A stretch of 64,000 nucleotides of DNA. Origin: Succinimonas sp045124755. Lineage in GTDB: Bacteria; Pseudomonadota; Gammaproteobacteria; Enterobacterales; Succinivibrionaceae. Below are positions 9,459 through 18,520 of this stretch, piece after piece (positions within the stretch are counted from its first letter, which is position 1; every line of letters begins with the position of its first letter). The notes below the pieces were generated by a model. The model did not search any database, was not told the DNA's origin, and worked only from the letters and a program-made list of their open reading frames with translations. The DNA lies in assembly GCF_045124755.1 (NCBI RefSeq), contig NZ_JBGVMK010000140.1. One strand, given 5' to 3'. Made by a program: the position numbers and the translations under genes.

Positions 9459-9491
9459 AGGGCAGGAGCTAATTGAAGTCCTGCCCTTTTT
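9459..9491 (+). terminator. Rho-independent terminator of the cas operon
   Basis: Stem GGGCAGGA (9460-9467) pairs with TCCTGCCC (9479-9486) around an 11-base loop and is followed by five T. It lies 28 bases beyond the last cas stop codon. Confidence 0.8.
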
Positions 9492-9540
9492 GCTTCTGCT
9501 GCATAATCTTTTCCTTATCCTTTGCCGCCCCGCCGCAATA

Positions 9541-9568
9541 ACAAAAAATCCGGCAGAAAACCGGACTT
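9541..9568 (-). terminator. Rho-independent terminator of the ravA-viaA operon
   Basis: Read on the minus strand: AGTCCGG, a seven-base loop, CCGGATT, then a T run. It follows the viaA-like stop by about 45 bases and faces the cas terminator, closing two convergent operons. Confidence 0.65.
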
Positions 9569-9609
9569 TCAGACTTACGGACTCACGACTTCCATCCAAA
9601 AACCTAACC

Positions 9610-11454
9610 TCACTTAAGCGGCGTCCCGTACAGGATCTCAGATTCCTGAGCCCCCATGCGGAACCTCCGGATACCCCGCATGGTATACTCGTAAACCGCA
9701 TCAAATACGCCGGAAGCCCCGAGTCCCGAGAACCCGAAAATAAGCTCAAAGAAACGCACCCCGTAGGCTTTCCGGATCTCGGCGATGCGGGCGGCAGTAT
9801 CATTGCTGTATGAAAGCTGTCCGTCAGTGAGACACAGGAGATCCGCCCTCTTGAAGGAATCCTCCCGGGACACGATATCCATGGAGTACCGGATCATTTC
9901 ATCAATGCTGGTGCCGCCATGGAAGGATTTGGAAAGAAAATCGCTGAGATTGCCGAGAGCCTCGGCCTTGCGATCGGGGGAGATGCGCAGAGAAACCGTC
10001 TTTATCGAAAAGTTTATCAAAAAGCACGGCCGGCGGTTTTCCAGACAGCGGAGAGCCGCCATAAGAGCCACAGCTTTGGAAAGATTCTCATTCCGCCCCT
10101 TCATGGAGGCGCTGGTATCCACGCAGATAATAAGAGGGCCCCGGCCCTTGCCTTTGCCGGCTCCGGCCCCGTAATCGGGCACATCCTTAAAGACGCCTGT
10201 CATCCGGTTAAAGTCAAAGGACAGGAGAGCGCGTTCCAGATAATGAATGTCAAACAGGGGCTCCAGATCCGGATCCGTGAGCTTCACAAACTCCTCCGGA
10301 AGCACATAGGGAATGTAGTTATCCATTCTGATGCCGTTAAGGCTGTCGGCCATGGGACGCACCCGATGGCCCCGGACTTCCCGGAGACGCTTCCGAAGCT
10401 CCTCGTTATCCTCCCGGAACACCTCATCCAGGGCGAGACTGCGCCCCATCTCGTCCAGCAAACGGGCCAAAGCGGGATTCTTCTGCACCTCGTTAATGTA
10501 TTTGAGATAGCCGAAACCGGTTTTGGAGGTGCGGAGCTCCCGGTAGGAGCTTAATACATAGGACTGATCCCGCTTTCTGATATCAAACTGGGAGAGATAG
10601 TGCCGGATGGCCCGATCCCGCCACTCGGCATTGCCGTCCGCCGCTGCTGAAAACACGTCAGCGGGGATGCCGTTTTCCATGGAAAAGCGAATACCGGAGT
10701 ACATCTCATCAAACTGAGCCTCTCCGGCATCGTTCAGAAAATCCTGAATAACCTGCTCCCGGGCGGTGACCTTGGCTCTGATGGCGCGGGAAACCCCGTT
10801 TATGCGGATCTCCCAGACGGCCCGGAAACGATTCCCGGCCATTCTGAGGCGATCCTCCCGCTCCCAGCGCTGTTCCCGGGGAGCTTCCGCGGAAGCGCCG
10901 GTAACGGCAGCATCTGCGGCGTCCTTTGCATCCTTTGCGTCTTTTACCCCCTTTTCCGAGGTATCCTCCGGAGATGCGAGCTGCTTTAAGAGATCCTGAT
11001 AAACATGGAACCGCTCCTCAACGCTCCCGAAATCCTCTTCCGGTGCATGAGCGGCGATAAGATCCCGGAGCTGATACAGGTAGTCGGTATTTTGCACAAT
11101 TTCCGCGGGGGTAAGCCGGGAGAGCCAGCCGAGACGCCGGAGATCAAAGAGCTCCTCCGGACTCCCCTGCTCCCTTTTCTGGAGCTCGTCCAGAATGCCG
11201 TTTTCCAGATCCTGAATCACCCGGACGGCCCGGTCTACGGAACGCTGCTCCCTTTCGGAAATCCAACGACGGGGCCGGAGCTTTTCCCCCAGATCCTGAA
11301 TCACTCCGCCGAAATCGGTCAGAAAACGCGACGGGGACGCGGAGGAGGTTTCCTTGGCGTCAGCGCCATACCCCCCCTTTGCTCTTCCCGCTTCAGCCCT
11401 GCCGGCTTCTTCAGCCCGGCCCGCTCCATTAACTCCCGCTCCTGCAAAACCCAT
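9610..11454 (-). CDS. viaA: ViaA-like VWA-domain protein
   Basis: A 614-residue protein with a C-terminal von Willebrand factor A domain. The MIDAS metal site is visible as DTSAS (446-450), a threonine in FHGGTSIDEM and an aspartate in CLTDGQ. In Escherichia coli ViaA partners the MoxR-family ATPase RavA, and the pair is linked to respiratory complexes and aminoglycoside sensitivity. Here it directly follows the RavA-like gene (32-base gap), as in E. coli. It is longer than E. coli ViaA (about 480) because of a Gly/Ala-rich N-terminal extension (1-40) and a low-complexity Lys/Asp/Ala insert (about 165-195). The start at 11454 may lie a few codons upstream of the true one. It is convergent to the CRISPR operon. 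Confidence 0.8.
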   Translation of the reverse strand: MGFAGAGVNGAGRAEEAGRAEAGRAKGGYGADAKETSSASPSRFLTDFGGVIQDLGEKLRPRRWISEREQRSVDRAVRVIQDLENGILDELQKREQGSPEELFDLRRLGWLSRLTPAEIVQNTDYLYQLRDLIAAHAPEEDFGSVEERFHVYQDLLKQLASPEDTSEKGVKDAKDAKDAADAAVTGASAEAPREQRWEREDRLRMAGNRFRAVWEIRINGVSRAIRAKVTAREQVIQDFLNDAGEAQFDEMYSGIRFSMENGIPADVFSAAADGNAEWRDRAIRHYLSQFDIRKRDQSYVLSSYRELRTSKTGFGYLKYINEVQKNPALARLLDEMGRSLALDEVFREDNEELRKRLREVRGHRVRPMADSLNGIRMDNYIPYVLPEEFVKLTDPDLEPLFDIHYLERALLSFDFNRMTGVFKDVPDYGAGAGKGKGRGPLIICVDTSASMKGRNENLSKAVALMAALRCLENRRPCFLINFSIKTVSLRISPDRKAEALGNLSDFLSKSFHGGTSIDEMIRYSMDIVSREDSFKRADLLCLTDGQLSYSNDTAARIAEIRKAYGVRFFELIFGFSGLGASGVFDAVYEYTMRGIRRFRMGAQESEILYGTPLK

Positions 11455-11486
11455 GGCGCTCGCTCCTTTCCCTGGCTGCCCCGGGC

Positions 11487-14400
11487 TTACAGAAGATTAC
11501 TGTGATGGTTTTTCAGAAGCTCCCGGATATCAATGCGCTTCGGCTTGGATTCTTCGCTGGCGGCTTCCCGGGCTCTCTGGAATCTCTCCATGCGGGCCCG
11601 TTCTTCGTAGCTCATGTCCTCGGGGCCGGAGAGCTCCACGCCGCAGGTAAAATCAACGTCGGTCTGCACCACGGAGGACACTTCCGGTTCCGGAGCCGGA
11701 GCGGATCCGGACAGCACCGGAGCATTATCCGCGCGAGGATCCGGCATGGCTGAAGAAGCAGGCATCGCCGTAGCAGCATGCGCTGTCGAAGAAACAGCCA
11801 TCGCCGGAGCAGCAGGTATCGCCGCAGAAACAGTCGCAGCCGGAGATCCCAAAGATCCCGGCGCTCCCGAAAGCGGCATCTCTCTCAATGGCTCCGGAGC
11901 GGGAGCATCCTGCTCCTTTTGGGCTTTCTTTTCCTGAAGCTTTTTAATGAGTCCTGCCGGGAGAGCGGAGGCTCCGGAAAGAGACACCGGATCCGGCTTC
12001 TTTTCCGGCATTTTTTCCGGCTGGGTTCCCTGGAGTCTGTCCAATTCCCGGGCCAGACCGGCCGGAGAGACCGCATCCAGCTTCTGCTCCGGAGCGGCCG
12101 GCGCCGGAGTCTCCGGGATCATGCTGATGGAGGGCTTGGCCGCATTGCCGCCTCCCGGAACTCCGGAGAGCACCGGCTTTCCGGCGTCATCAGAGGTGAC
12201 CGGAGATGGACTCGGAGCCGCTCCGGGAGCGGCTCCCGGAGCAGCCGGAGGCGCTGAAACCGAAGCTGCGGGGCCGGCATCTATTACCGGCTTCACGGGA
12301 GCAGCGGCCGCGGCTCCGGGGGCCGCGCCTATTACCGGTTTACCGCCGGCATCCTGAAGCGGAGCCGGATTCGGGGCCGGGGCAGCTGCCGGAGCGGCGG
12401 CGGCCGGTTTCCCGTTCACGTTCCCGTTCACGTTCCCGTTTGCGGAGCCCGGGGCGGCTGGCGCGTCCGGCTTTACCTCGCTCTCCTTGGCCTTGGGCGT
12501 CGGCTCAAAGCGGTACTTGAATTCGTCGCTCTCCTCCAGTTCCCTGATGGCCGCCTCGTCAATGCGCATGGGATCCCGATCCGGGGTTCTGTTTTCCGGA
12601 AGAGGTTTTGCCGGAGCGGGAGCCGGGGCCGGAGGCGGCTCCGGAGCTGCGGCTTCGGGAGCCGGTGCTCCGTTCTTGCTCCCCTTGCCGAAGAGATTCT
12701 TAAAGCTCCAGGACTTTTTGGCCTGATGGAGAACGGGCTTTTCCGAACGGGCTGTCACTGCTTCCGGCGCGGGCTTTTGTTCGGGAGCCTTCTTAGAGGC
12801 TATGGCTTCCGCGGCGCGGAAGGTCTTGCCAACTCCGCCGGCAATCTTTTCAGAAATCTTTTCCGGCGCGGTTTCCGGAGCCTTGCCGGCAGCGCTGTCC
12901 GGAAGAGATCCCGGGATAGTCTTAGCGAACACCGGCCCCTTGTACTGCTCGGTATTATCACGGGGGATAGTGAGCTCGGGCTTCGGCTTTTCCGCCGGGG
13001 CGGGAGCAGCGCCGGCAGCGGGAGAAGCGGCCTTCAGATCTGATTTGCTGTCCTCCGAGCTTGCGCGGGCCAAAGTGCCGGCGATGCCGCCGGATACGGC
13101 TCCGGCCACCACCTCAGCCACCACCCGCTGGGTAGCGGTGCTCTTTTGCGGGGCGGGAGTCTCCGGCTGGGCTGCTCCGGCCGGGGCAGTCCTGGGTTTA
13201 TCCTGCGGGCCGGTCTTGTCCAGGGAGAAATCCGCCTGAGAAAGCTCCGGCTTTCCGGAAGGCTGGGACTTCTCCAGAAGCTTCGCGGCTTCCTCGGCGG
13301 CCTTTTCCCGGGCTTTTTCCTCTTCCTGCCGCTTCCGGGCCTTTTCCTCCGCAGCCTTTCTTTCGGCGGCGATCCTTTCGGCTTCCTTCCTGACCTCCTC
13401 CCGAAGCTTCATGTCGATCTTGGGGATGGTGATCTTTTCATAACGTGTCAGAAGCTCCTTAAGCTGCGTCTCATAGGTGGTGGAAACCGAGCACTCCTGG
13501 AAGTAAGGTTCATAAACCTCCACCAGGAGCCGGGTGAGATCGTACTTGTCGGCCTCGGACAGGAAGATATCGCTGTTAACCAGCTCCTCCCGCTTTTCCA
13601 GATCCCGGGAAACAGCATCCACCAGATTCTGATTGAGGGACATCTTCTCGGAGAGCCGGCTGATGTCATCGTTGAATTTGGTAAGAACTTCATAGGTCTG
13701 GGCATTCAGCGCCGCTTCGGATTCCGTAACGCCTTCAGCGTTCACCAAAGCCACCAGATAATCGCCGTTATCCTTCTTGGCCAGCTCCGCCGTGCCGGGA
13801 GTCTTTGCAAAGTTTTCATCACGGCGCTCGCTGGGCCGCATGGAAAACAGTCCTTCGTAATTAAGCCAGATTCCGGTGATATCCAGTCCCTTCAGGGAGG
13901 ACACCATGAGAAGGCAGCGCTTGTCGTCAATGCCCTGAAGCCGCATGGCCACCACCGAGTTCACCATGTCGGCCAGCTCTTCGTGATGGTGAATGCGGGA
14001 AAGCTCATCGGATATGCAGCAGAGCCCGCGGTGGGTCAGAATTAAGCCGCCCCGCCCGTCCGGCATGATGCGGCAGGAGATCTCCCGGGCTTCGGCCAGG
14101 TTGAATTCCTTAACCATGCTTTTGAACCAGCGCCGGTAGGAGTTCACCTCGCAGAGCTCAAAGCCCCGTCCCATAAAGCGGTTCCAGTATTCGCACACCT
14201 CGCCCCGGGCCGGAAGCGGCGTCTTGTCCTCGATGGCCACAATGACGCTGTCATGATTCTCCATCTGGGCGGAGTACAGCCGGAAGCCCTGCTGATGGAA
14301 AAACTCCCCGTACAGGGATTTTCCGTCAATGCCCACGGAAAGCGGCTTGATTTCCGTCATCTTGTCGGTGTCGCAGAATGGAATGTCCTTCCTCAGGAAG

Positions 14401-16100
14401 CGTTCGGCGAATATCCCCTCAAAGTTGATCCGCACCGTGACGATGAGCTTTCCGTCCAGACTGCTGGGATGCTGCGGGAGACCGCTGATGCGGGCGTAGA
14501 GCTCCACCTCGGGCTCCAGACAATTTTTAAGGTAGATCTGCATGAGCTTCGGCAGCACGCCGGCCTGGCAGGTAAAGTGATTGTCTTCGGTAAGAACGCC
14601 GTTGCTGCCCAGCATGCCCGGCACCGTGAAGCGGAAGCACTCCAGGCCGGGAAGATCAATGCTGCCGAGATAGCCGTTGATATCCCGGGTAACGATAATG
14701 CGGATCACGTCTCCCACAATGGGCACAAAGCCGCTGCGGCCGTTTTCCGCGGGGTTTTTGACCTGCTTTCTGATGCCGGGAGCCCAGATGCTCTTTAATG
14801 AAAAGTCCTCCATGACGACTTCATTGTGCCACATCCTGTCCAGGGCCCGGTAGCAGAGTCCGGTGTCCTTGAGGAAGCGGAACCAGACCTCTCTTTCGGG
14901 AGTGAGCTTCACCTGAATGCCGGAGCTCTTGAAGGAGTCCGGATCGGCATAGAGGCTCATGAGCTCGCCGATTTCCCGGCCGGTGTCCAGGAAGCGTCCG
15001 GAGCTCCCGCTTCTGATATCTTTTGACACCACGGCTCTGATGCTGTCATACACCAGAGAACGGAAGGCAGTGATCTCCCCGGGGATATTCCAGAGAGCAT
15101 TCACGGCCAGCGGGAGAGAGCTTACATAAACCTTTTCGTGGCCGTTAAAGAACGCCGCCGCCCGGAGAAGCTCCGCCGCCTGCATCCATCTCCGGTCAGA
15201 CACATAGGAAAACCGCGGCTCATGCGGAGACACTCCCGGATCCTCACCGTCCCCGAGATCATGATCGGCTACGGAAAGCGCGGTGCCGGAAACCTTCAGC
15301 ACCTCCTCCCGGATCAGGGAGAGCACGGCAATCACGTTGTCAGAAAGAGGAACCCTGCGGATTTGCCGGAGCCAGTCCTCATACTCCTCCCGGGTGATCC
15401 CCTGAAAGTCCTCAGAGCTTCCGGCCCCCCGCTGCTCCAGAAGATGCCTGAAGGCGTCCTCCCCCTTTACCGGGAACACCGGAATGCGCACCGGGAAGCG
15501 ATCGTAGAGAGCCTCCATGCCGGATTCCGCGTCCGGGATCTCATTGGAGGCCACGGCGAGAGAGCGCAAGGGCACGGTCAGCACCTTGCTGCCGTTATGA
15601 AAGGAATGCTCATTAATGATGGTAAGAAGAGTGTTAAGCACGGCGGGACTGGACTTCCAAATCTCGTCCAGGAAGGCAAAGTCGGCCTCCGGAAGATAGC
15701 CGGCGGTTTTTCTTTCGTAATTGTCCTTCTTGAGCTCGGACAGGGACACCGGGCCGAAGATCTCCTCCGGGGTGCAGAAGCGGTGCATAAGGTGCTCAAA
15801 ATATCTGCCGTCCCGGACAATGGCGGCCAGCCGGCGGGAAAGCATGCTCTTGGCGGTGCCCGGAGGCCCGTACAAAAAAATGTTCTGTCCGGCCAGCACG
15901 GCCAGCACGGCCAGCTTCACCACGTAATCCCGGTCAATGAGACCTGCGGAGACGGCATCCATGATCAGGCGAATGCGCTCGGCCAGCCGGACGTTATCCG
16001 CATCCAGAGGGGCTCCGTCCCGGGAGCCTATGGTATTTGACGATTCCGGCTTTTTGGAAACAGCCGGGGGTTTGATAGCGAGATCTTCTCTGGCCTGCAT
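11487..16100 (-). CDS. ravA: Giant RavA-like MoxR AAA+ ATPase with disordered tail
   Basis: A 1537-residue MoxR-family AAA+ protein, three times the size of E. coli RavA (498). Walker A is GPPGTAKS (78-85), Walker B FAFLDE (141-146), followed by the sensor-containing SLAVASNEIP. RavA-type sequence DRRWMQAAELLRAAAFF supports the subfamily. Residues about 500-900 form an extra region with predicted helices, ending in a Lys/Glu/Ala coiled coil (EVRKEAERIAAERKAAEEK). Residues about 910-1480 are Pro/Ala-rich and presumably disordered. The last about 50 residues are charged and ordered-looking, ending RIDIRELLKNHHSNLL. It is the first gene of a two-gene operon with the ViaA-like protein. The extra region and tail are not seen in the E. 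coli enzyme; their role is unknown. Confidence 0.8.
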   Translation of the reverse strand: MQAREDLAIKPPAVSKKPESSNTIGSRDGAPLDADNVRLAERIRLIMDAVSAGLIDRDYVVKLAVLAVLAGQNIFLYGPPGTAKSMLSRRLAAIVRDGRYFEHLMHRFCTPEEIFGPVSLSELKKDNYERKTAGYLPEADFAFLDEIWKSSPAVLNTLLTIINEHSFHNGSKVLTVPLRSLAVASNEIPDAESGMEALYDRFPVRIPVFPVKGEDAFRHLLEQRGAGSSEDFQGITREEYEDWLRQIRRVPLSDNVIAVLSLIREEVLKVSGTALSVADHDLGDGEDPGVSPHEPRFSYVSDRRWMQAAELLRAAAFFNGHEKVYVSSLPLAVNALWNIPGEITAFRSLVYDSIRAVVSKDIRSGSSGRFLDTGREIGELMSLYADPDSFKSSGIQVKLTPEREVWFRFLKDTGLCYRALDRMWHNEVVMEDFSLKSIWAPGIRKQVKNPAENGRSGFVPIVGDVIRIIVTRDINGYLGSIDLPGLECFRFTVPGMLGSNGVLTEDNHFTCQAGVLPKLMQIYLKNCLEPEVELYARISGLPQHPSSLDGKLIVTVRINFEGIFAERFLRKDIPFCDTDKMTEIKPLSVGIDGKSLYGEFFHQQGFRLYSAQMENHDSVIVAIEDKTPLPARGEVCEYWNRFMGRGFELCEVNSYRRWFKSMVKEFNLAEAREISCRIMPDGRGGLILTHRGLCCISDELSRIHHHEELADMVNSVVAMRLQGIDDKRCLLMVSSLKGLDITGIWLNYEGLFSMRPSERRDENFAKTPGTAELAKKDNGDYLVALVNAEGVTESEAALNAQTYEVLTKFNDDISRLSEKMSLNQNLVDAVSRDLEKREELVNSDIFLSEADKYDLTRLLVEVYEPYFQECSVSTTYETQLKELLTRYEKITIPKIDMKLREEVRKEAERIAAERKAAEEKARKRQEEEKAREKAAEEAAKLLEKSQPSGKPELSQADFSLDKTGPQDKPRTAPAGAAQPETPAPQKSTATQRVVAEVVAGAVSGGIAGTLARASSEDSKSDLKAASPAAGAAPAPAEKPKPELTIPRDNTEQYKGPVFAKTIPGSLPDSAAGKAPETAPEKISEKIAGGVGKTFRAAEAIASKKAPEQKPAPEAVTARSEKPVLHQAKKSWSFKNLFGKGSKNGAPAPEAAAPEPPPAPAPAPAKPLPENRTPDRDPMRIDEAAIRELEESDEFKYRFEPTPKAKESEVKPDAPAAPGSANGNVNGNVNGKPAAAAPAAAPAPNPAPLQDAGGKPVIGAAPGAAAAAPVKPVIDAGPAASVSAPPAAPGAAPGAAPSPSPVTSDDAGKPVLSGVPGGGNAAKPSISMIPETPAPAAPEQKLDAVSPAGLARELDRLQGTQPEKMPEKKPDPVSLSGASALPAGLIKKLQEKKAQKEQDAPAPEPLREMPLSGAPGSLGSPAATVSAAIPAAPAMAVSSTAHAATAMPASSAMPDPRADNAPVLSGSAPAPEPEVSSVVQTDVDFTCGVELSGPEDMSYEERARMERFQRAREAASEESKPKRIDIRELLKNHHSNLL

Positions 16101-16492
16101 CTTTATATTTCCCCAATCTGTCAGAAGCGCTCCGGAAATCCGGGATAAGCCGGAAGAGCTTCGGACAGCACCACTTTGAGCTACGTTATCTGGATAAAGG
16201 ACTTGAACCTCAGGCTGCGGCCCTCCGGAAAACCGGCATGTTATCGCCTGTGCCTGCCAAATACGTATAGTTAATACACAATCCGTACTGTAAAATTTTG
16301 CTTAAAACATAATCAAAAAAATGCCTTATTTCTCGCGATCTTAAAAAAAACCGCGGGCAGAGATCACAAAAACAGCGTTACAAAGCAGACTATTGGGGAC
16401 AACGAAGAAGAAAGAACAAAAGAGATTACGAACAGGAAAGATACTTAAGGAAGACGGGGAAAGACTAAAAAAGGAAAACAAAAACAATGACG
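16101..16492 (-). promoter_or_regulatory. Upstream region of the ravA-viaA operon
   Basis: No gene is seen between the ravA start and the tRNA. On the minus strand a TTTACA followed after 19 bases by TATACG (16264-16269) is a possible but poorly spaced promoter, which would give a leader of about 155 bases. The purine-rich stretch 16380-16490 shows nothing recognisable. Confidence 0.3.
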
Positions 16493-16582
16493 TGGCGGAC
16501 AGGCTGAGATTCGAACTCAGGGACGGGATAAACCGTCGCCGGTTTTCAAGACCGGTGCATTAAACCGCTCTGCCACCTGTCC
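16493..16582 (-). tRNA. tRNA-Ser (anticodon UGA)
   Basis: Read on the minus strand it folds with acceptor GGACAGG/CCTGTCC, discriminator G and an encoded CCA. The anticodon arm ACCGGTCTTGAAAACCGG shows TGA, a long variable arm typical of class II serine tRNAs follows, and the T loop is GTTCGAATC. Length 90 bases. Confidence 0.95.
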
Positions 16583-16597
16583 GCGTCGATGGCTGTT

Positions 16598-16625
16598 ATT
16601 ATAATGAAAAAATCACCTTTGTAAA
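16598..16625 (-). promoter_or_regulatory. Sigma-70 promoter of tRNA-Ser(UGA)
   Basis: On the minus strand TTTACA (16625-16620), a 16-base spacer and a perfect TATAAT (16603-16598). The -10 box ends 15 bases before the mature tRNA 5' end. Confidence 0.75.
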
Positions 16626-16870
16626 CAAAAAGCACGTTTTATTCGTAATTTTCCGGTTTTTCCCCGGGGGAAACGGGCCCCAAACCGCCTCCGGGCGGGA
16701 TTTTGGCTGTTTTTTAACCGTTTTTCCGGCTTTTCCGATATTTTTCAGTCCCGCCGGCGCCCGGAGTCCCCTTTGGGCGCGTCCCCTTTGGGTTTCGGTT
16801 CTGCGGGAGCCGGACAGCAGGATTTCCGGGTTTCCGGAGCTCCGCTCCGCAAACCCGCCAGCGGTTTTTG

Positions 16871-16899
16871 CTTACCGAAGGCCCGGGTGACGGTATAAT
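16871..16899 (+). promoter_or_regulatory. Probable cmk promoter
   Basis: A perfect TATAAT at 16894-16899 with a weak -35 (CTTACC, 16871-16876) at 17 bases. The rest of 16626-16870 is GC-rich intergenic sequence with small hairpins and no gene. Confidence 0.5.
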
Positions 16900-16925
16900 G
16901 AGGTTCCCTTCAGAAAAACTTCTTT

Positions 16926-16969
16926 TCCATGAAGCTCTTCAGGAATCTTCTCAGGGAGCTTTTCATGGA
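16926..16969 (+). promoter_or_regulatory. Long hairpin in the cmk leader
   Basis: TCCATGAAGCTC (16926-16937) and GAGCTTTTCATGGA (16956-16969) form a stem of about 12 pairs with a small bulge. No T run follows and the start codon lies 26 bases downstream, so a role in translation or RNA stability is more likely than termination. Confidence 0.5.
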
Positions 16970-16995
16970 TCTAACTCATTAAGGATTTATCAGGT

Positions 16996-17682
16996 ATGAG
17001 CGCAGATATTCCGGTTATCACAGTGGACGGCCCCGGCGGCGCCGGCAAGGGAGAGCTCTGTCTCCGTCTCAGCAAAATGTACGGTTTTACCATTCTGGAT
17101 TCCGGCGCCATTTACCGGGTGCTGGCCTATGCGGCGCTTAAGCATCAGGTCAGCCTCGCGGATGAGCCTTCTTTGGTAAAGCTGGCCGGGGAGCTCCGGC
17201 TGTCCTTTGAACCCCGGGACAGCGGCGTGGCCGTCATGCTGGACGGCGAGGATGTCTCCCGGGGCGTCAGAAACGAGGAAACCGGAGGAGCCGCCTCCAA
17301 GATCGCCGCTCTCCCGGGAGTGCGGGCCGCCCTTCTGGATCGTCAGAAGGCCTTCAGAACCGCTCCGGGTCTCGTGGCTGACGGAAGAGACATGGGCACC
17401 GTGGTGTTTCCGGATGCTCCGGTGAAGATCTTTTTGGATGCCAGCCCGGAGGAACGGGCCAGAAGAAGAGTGAAGCAATTGGAATCCCAGGGAAAAGCCG
17501 CTGATTATGACAAGATTCTGGCGGAGATCCGGGAACGGGACAACCGGGATCGCAATCGTGCCGCGGCGCCGCTGAAGCCGGCTCCGGACGCCCTGCTTCT
17601 GGATTCCACCGAGCTCTCCATTCAGGAGGTGGTGGATACCGCTCTGGCCTTTGCCGCAAAGAAGCTTAAGCCGCTCTCCTAA
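16996..17682 (+). CDS. cmk: Cytidylate kinase
   Basis: A 228-residue (d)CMP kinase, phosphorylating CMP and dCMP with ATP in pyrimidine nucleotide synthesis. The P-loop is GPGGAGKGE (about 12-20), followed by LDSGAIYRVLA, the CMP-site region VADGRDMGTVVFPDA (about 127-141) and the lid arginines ASPEERARRR. Length equals the usual family size. The promoter and a hairpin lie in the leader and a terminator follows immediately, so it is apparently monocistronic. In many gammaproteobacteria cmk is followed by rpsA; here it is not. Confidence 0.93.
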   Translation: MSADIPVITVDGPGGAGKGELCLRLSKMYGFTILDSGAIYRVLAYAALKHQVSLADEPSLVKLAGELRLSFEPRDSGVAVMLDGEDVSRGVRNEETGGAASKIAALPGVRAALLDRQKAFRTAPGLVADGRDMGTVVFPDAPVKIFLDASPEERARRRVKQLESQGKAADYDKILAEIRERDNRDRNRAAAPLKPAPDALLLDSTELSIQEVVDTALAFAAKKLKPLS

Positions 17683-17702
17683 CTGCACATTCCGGATTAA
17701 AG

Positions 17703-17733
17703 CTTAAGGCCCTCCTCAGCGAGGGCTTTTTTT
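17703..17733 (+). terminator. Rho-independent terminator of cmk
   Basis: GCCCTC (17709-17714), loop of six, GAGGGC (17721-17726) and seven T. The last codons of the convergent gene at 17716-18201 overlap this hairpin. Confidence 0.85.
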
Positions 17734-18201
17734 GGGGCTCTGAATAAAGGAACCAAAGTACATGTGCCCGATAAAGGCCCTGACCTCCTTCTCCTGCTGA
17801 GCGGTGGTGAAATCGCTGGTAAGCATTACCACCCGGTCGTTTCTTTCAAAGAAGTACAGCGTGAAATCATTGTCACAGGTAAGGGTTTCCGCTCCCCAGA
17901 CCTTCTTGCCTCTTTTGCAGGAATAAACCTCCGCCGCGCTGACCATGGCTCCCTCCACGGATCCGTACTCCAGAGAATAAAGCTCGGTGTACCCCACATT
18001 GACTTCCTTGGAAGCATTGGTATACATCACGGCATTATGCTTCTGCATTTCGCTGAAGAACCGGTGTCCCAGAGTCCAGCCCTCCGGGAGTTCTTCGCCG
18101 GCAGCCCCCGCCGCGGCGGGAGGCGGAGCGGCCAGGGACATGCTGCCCCAAAGGAAGAGAAAAGCCGCCAGAGCCGGTGAGACCTTCTTGAAATGCATCA
18201 T
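17716..18201 (-). CDS. Small secreted protein, function unknown
   Basis: A 161-residue protein with a clear Sec signal peptide: basic start MMHFKK, hydrophobic core, and Ala-rich cleavage region around residue 25. The mature part has two Cys (CKRGKK and TCDNDF) that could form a disulfide, and alternating hydrophobic strands (FTLYFFERNDRVVMLTSDF). I recognise no family. CAGGAG lies correctly before the ATG at 18201. The stop codon lies within the cmk terminator stem. Probably a single-gene unit with its own promoter. Confidence 0.7.
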   Translation of the reverse strand: MMHFKKVSPALAAFLFLWGSMSLAAPPPAAAGAAGEELPEGWTLGHRFFSEMQKHNAVMYTNASKEVNVGYTELYSLEYGSVEGAMVSAAEVYSCKRGKKVWGAETLTCDNDFTLYFFERNDRVVMLTSDFTTAQQEKEVRAFIGHMYFGSFIQSPKKSPR

Positions 18202-18244
18202 AATTAAACTCCTGAACTCTGCCGGGAAACCGCCCTACGCCTTA

Positions 18245-18274
18245 ATTATAATCCGGAAATCCCGGCAAAAACAA
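18245..18274 (-). promoter_or_regulatory. Promoter of the small secreted protein gene
   Basis: On the minus strand TTGTTT (18274-18269), an 18-base spacer and TATAAT (18250-18245), about 44 bases before the start codon. Confidence 0.55.
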
Positions 18275-18394
18275 TCCGAAAACAGGCTGCAAAAGCTCCG
18301 GGGAACAGCTGAAAATGATGGCGGGAGCCGGGGTTCAGAACTGTGAGCCCCCGGGGCAGCACGGGTCAGCCAAAGTCTATTCTTAAGATTCCCT

Positions 18395-18422
18395 TTGCAC
18401 CTTTGGGGAAAACGGATATAAT
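18395..18422 (+). promoter_or_regulatory. Sigma-70 promoter of tRNA-Ser(CGA)
   Basis: TTGCAC (18395-18400), a 16-base spacer and a perfect TATAAT (18417-18422), ten bases before the mature tRNA start. Confidence 0.75.
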
Positions 18423-18432
18423 GGGCTCCCGT

Positions 18433-18520
18433 GGACAGGTGGCAGAGTGGCCGAATGCACCGGATTCGAAATCCGGCAACGCGCAAGCGTTCATGAGTTC
18501 AAATCTCATCCTGTCCGCCA
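18433..18520 (+). tRNA. tRNA-Ser (anticodon CGA)
   Basis: Acceptor GGACAGG/CCTGTCC, discriminator G and encoded CCA. The anticodon arm CCGGATTCGAAATCCGG shows CGA, followed by a long variable arm and the T loop GTTCAAATC. The acceptor is identical to that of the tRNA-Ser(UGA) 1.9 kb away on the other strand. The following 300 bases (18521-18824) hold no gene I can support. Confidence 0.95.

Noticed and set aside
13146..14045. Plus-strand open frame inside ravA
   Set aside because: Antisense shadow; the minus-strand MoxR protein is continuous through the region.
18433..18520. tRNA-Ser genes as attachment site of an integrated element
   Set aside because: No integrase, no direct repeat of the tRNA 3' end and no composition change next to either tRNA.
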